The position numbers were made by a program, and so were the translations under genes. A DNA stretch of 7,086 nucleotides from an uncultured Methanobrevibacter sp. GTDB lineage: Archaea > Methanobacteriota > Methanobacteria > Methanobacteriales > Methanobacteriaceae. Positions 5,379 through 7,086 of this stretch are shown here, piece by piece. The stretch is from NCBI RefSeq assembly GCF_937898925.1, contig NZ_CALDKF010000098.1, positions 1 through 7,086 of the forward strand. The letters are read 5' to 3'. Under the pieces are notes generated by a model, which was given only the letters and a program-made list of their open reading frames with translations, did no database searches and was not told the DNA's origin. How positions within the stretch are numbered: the first letter of the stretch is position 1; each line of letters begins with the position of its first letter.

Positions 5379-5894
5379 ATGCGTGGAGATTTATGTGAAG
5401 GTATTGTAACCATAAAGATTGAAGAGGGTAACCAAAGGGCTGTTTCCCTTAATCAAAAAAGCCAATTCGGTAAATTGTCCGAGGATTGCTTAGAGCTTTC
5501 CATTATTGAAGCGTGCTATTTGATGGAAAGCGGACGTTTGGACATTTATGAAAATGACAAGAAATGTGATGTGAATTACATCATTGATTTAATCAAGGAA
5601 GAGGAGATTTACGGCAAATACCTTGTTTATAGGGATTTGAAAAACAGAGGTTACATTATCAAGACAGGATTCAAGTACGGATCTGAATTCAGGCTTTATG
5701 AAAGGGGCACCGGTCCTGGCCATGCACACTCTGACTTCCTGGTTAAGGTATTGTATGAAACAAATGAGGTTAATGTATTGGACTTTGCAAGCTATGTGAG
5801 AGTTTCTCATGGTGTAAACAAGAAGCTATTGCTTGCAGTGGTTGATGACGATTTGGACGTTACCTATTATAATATAGAATGGACTCGTCCATAG
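5379..5894 (+). CDS. endA: tRNA-splicing endonuclease EndA (homotetrameric archaeal type)
   Basis: It cuts introns from precursor tRNAs at bulge-helix-bulge structures, leaving 2',3'-cyclic phosphate and 5'-OH ends. At 171 residues it has the length of the short archaeal enzyme that acts as a homotetramer. The N-terminal domain covers about 1-75 and the catalytic domain about 76-171, which begins with YLVYRDLKNRGYIIKTGFKYG. The catalytic triad is in place: Tyr107 (FRLYERG), His117 (AHSDFLV) and Lys148 (HGVNKKLLLA). The Tyr-His and His-Lys spacings of 10 and 31 equal those of Methanocaldococcus jannaschii EndA (Tyr115, His125, Lys156). ATG at 5379 follows AGGTG (5369-5373). It stands upstream of trpS in the same direction; the two are functionally linked only in that both serve tRNA biology, and the 343-base gap argues against tight co-transcription. 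Confidence 0.95.
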   Translation: MRGDLCEGIVTIKIEEGNQRAVSLNQKSQFGKLSEDCLELSIIEACYLMESGRLDIYENDKKCDVNYIIDLIKEEEIYGKYLVYRDLKNRGYIIKTGFKYGSEFRLYERGTGPGHAHSDFLVKVLYETNEVNVLDFASYVRVSHGVNKKLLLAVVDDDLDVTYYNIEWTRP

Positions 5895-5945
5895 CTATTT
5901 TTAAATTAATTTCATTATTTTCATTTTTATTTTTTCTTAATACTT

Positions 5946-5980
5946 TCTTAAGGTTTATTTTTAAGATTTTTTTATTTTTT
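5946..5980 (+). terminator. Possible hairpin/oligo-T terminator after endA
   Basis: TCTTAA (5946-5951) can pair with TTAAGA (5961-5966) around a 9-base loop, followed by long T-runs (5967-5980). Earlier T-rich stretches from 5898 could also end the transcript. The stem is short and AU-rich, so the oligo-T runs are the stronger evidence. Confidence 0.4.
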
Positions 5981-6228
5981 GATAGCTATTTTTTTAATTT
6001 TTTATTAGTTATTTTTATTAACTTGTAAATCATATTTAATTAATAGCATATTAATTATAATTAAGATTAGAATTAAAACTAAAATTAATGCTATAATTAT
6101 TATAAATTTTCAGATAAAAATTTTAAATAATTTTAATTAAAAATACATATAATTATTTAAACACTTACAATAAAAAACATAATAATTATTATCTAACTAT
6201 TCAATTTAAAGAAAGATATTATATTTAA

Positions 6229-6234
6229 GGTGAT
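6229..6234 (+). promoter_or_regulatory. Ribosome-binding site of trpS that fixes a TTG start
   Basis: GGTGAT matches the anti-Shine-Dalgarno end of archaeal 16S rRNA. GG lies 9 bases before TTG at 6238. An in-frame TAA at 6226-6228 excludes any start further upstream, and the next codons encode the conserved IDPWGS start of archaeal TrpS. Confidence 0.75.
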
Positions 6235-6237
6235 TTT

Positions 6238-7086
6238 TTGATTGATCCATGGGGCTCATCTATAGTAGATTATGATAAATTAGTTAATCAGTTTGGTATA
6301 AAAGACTTTTCAGAACTTTTAGGGAAGATTGAAGATCCTGCAAGATTGATGAAAAGAGGAGTTATTTTTGGCCATAGGGACTTTGATAAATTGGTTCCAT
6401 TAATCAATGGCAAGAAGGACTTTGCAGTAATGACTGGAATGATGCCAAGTGGCCAGATGCACATTGGCCATAAGATGGTCATTGACCAATTGAAATGGTA
6501 TTTTGAAAAAGGCGCTTCATTATCCTTGTCTATTGCAGATATGGAATCATATGCTGCAAGGGGAATCAGTTTTGAAAAGGCAAAGGAAATAGCTATCAAT
6601 GAGTATTTGGCTAATTACATTGCTTTAGGTCTTGACTTAACTGCAGATAATGTTAATGTATATCTCCAGTCCCAAAACAAAACCTTGAATGACTTGACAT
6701 TCAAGATTGCAAAAAGGGTCAATTTCAACAATATGCATGCAATTTATGGATTTAATGCAAGCACTAACATTGCACATCTATACGTTCCTTTAGTTCAGGT
6801 TGCAGACATTTTGCTTCCTCAAACTGAGGAATTCGGAGGACCAAAACAGGTTGTTGTTCCTGTAGGTGTAGACCAGGACCCTCACTTAAGATTGACTAGA
6901 GACATTGCAGCTAAATTGAATGAGGAATTTGGATTCTTAGCTCCTGCTTCCACTTATCATAGGTTCTTGACAGGTCTTACTGGAGATAAGATGTCAAGCA
7001 GCAAGCCAAACACTGCAATCTACTTGAATGAAACTCCAAAACAAGCTGAGAAAAAGGTCAAATCATCTAAAACCGGTGGAAGAGAA
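6238..7086 (+). CDS. trpS: Tryptophanyl-tRNA synthetase, archaeal/eukaryotic type (3' truncated by window)
   Basis: A class I synthetase that activates tryptophan with ATP and charges tRNA-Trp in the cytoplasm. The visible 283 residues run from the start to the right edge; the family is usually about 370 residues in archaea, so the C-terminal anticodon-binding part is missing here only because the window ends. The start is TTG, the only possible start in frame after the TAA at 6226-6228, and it gives the typical archaeal N-terminus IDPWGS. The class I signatures are both present: MHIGH at residues 74-78 (6457-6471), after MTGMMPSGQ, and KMSSS at 251-255 (6988-7002). In between lie the Rossmann-fold substrate-pocket segments, including the QVADILLPQ and VPVGVDQDPHLRLTRD stretches typical of TrpS. 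I see no frameshift or internal stop. TrpS is chosen over TyrS because of the IDPWGS start and the GVDQDPH motif. Confidence 0.95.
   Translation, partial: MIDPWGSSIVDYDKLVNQFGIKDFSELLGKIEDPARLMKRGVIFGHRDFDKLVPLINGKKDFAVMTGMMPSGQMHIGHKMVIDQLKWYFEKGASLSLSIADMESYAARGISFEKAKEIAINEYLANYIALGLDLTADNVNVYLQSQNKTLNDLTFKIAKRVNFNNMHAIYGFNASTNIAHLYVPLVQVADILLPQTEEFGGPKQVVVPVGVDQDPHLRLTRDIAAKLNEEFGFLAPASTYHRFLTGLTGDKMSSSKPNTAIYLNETPKQAEKKVKSSKTGGRE

Larger units (their letters stand above)
5895..6237. other. 343-base gene-free AT-rich spacer between endA and trpS
   Basis: I see no supportable gene or stable RNA. It contains terminator-like T-runs up to about 6000, a repeated ATAGCTATTTTT (5891-5902, 5982-5993), and an imperfect inverted repeat centred on TAGCAT (6044-6049) and ATGCTA (6088-6093). 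A weak TATA-like ACATATAAT near 6145-6153 could serve trpS. The composition is so AT-rich that short motifs here carry little weight. Confidence 0.5.

Noticed and set aside
5589..5810. 73-codon open frame on the - strand
   Set aside because: It is antisense to the catalytic domain of EndA, with no family features.
5895..6237. Riboswitch, T-box or tRNA before trpS
   Set aside because: No cloverleaf, GC-rich stem or conserved box is visible; T-boxes are bacterial; the inverted repeat at 6044-6093 is AT-rich and bulged.
6288..6599. 103-codon open frame on the - strand
   Set aside because: It lies inside trpS, whose HIGH motif is encoded on the + strand, and the translation shows no recognisable family.

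Overview
The window looks like the chromosome of an AT-rich, pseudomurein-walled methanogen of the order Methanobacteriales, most likely Methanobrevibacter (Methanosphaera is the main alternative). The reasons are pseudomurein-binding-type repeats joined to a transglutaminase-like domain in a very large surface protein, archaeal-type EndA and TrpS, very T-rich spacers with archaeal TATA-like boxes, and GGTG/GGAGGT ribosome-binding sites. Genus and species are inference. Every gene I can support reads on the + strand.

Layout. (1) Left edge to 2092: the C-terminal 696 residues of an adhesin-like surface protein. It has repeated modules of about 248 residues (an Ig-like domain plus pseudomurein-binding-type repeats) and ends in a transglutaminase-like cysteine-peptidase domain with Cys, His and Asp in place. 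(2) 2093-2585: a gene-free AT-rich stretch with a hairpin/oligo-T terminator, an array of eight 11-bp units with phased T-tracts, and the putative promoter and leader of the next gene. (3) About 2586-4220: a second, complete secreted transglutaminase-like protein with a signal peptide, an acidic Leu-Asp repeat region, three Ig-like domains and a very basic catalytic end. It has no pseudomurein-binding repeats and seems to start at an AUU codon. (4) 4221-4510: terminator and a promoter region with a DtxR-box-like element and two overlapping palindromes. (5) 4511-5218: a DtxR-family metal-dependent repressor. (6) 5379-5894: endA, tRNA-splicing endonuclease. (7) 5895-6237: AT-rich spacer. (8) 6238 to the right edge: the N-terminal 283 residues of TrpS, with a TTG start.

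How it fits together: the left half is accessory cell-surface material, two paralogous transglutaminase-like proteins that probably act on or bind to pseudomurein. The right half is housekeeping: metal-responsive regulation, tRNA intron removal and tryptophan charging. The wide T-rich gaps and separate promoter-like elements suggest mostly single-gene transcription. The best leads are the AUU start, the phased T-tract array, the contrast in anchoring and charge between the two surface proteins, and the candidate self-regulation site of the DtxR-type gene.
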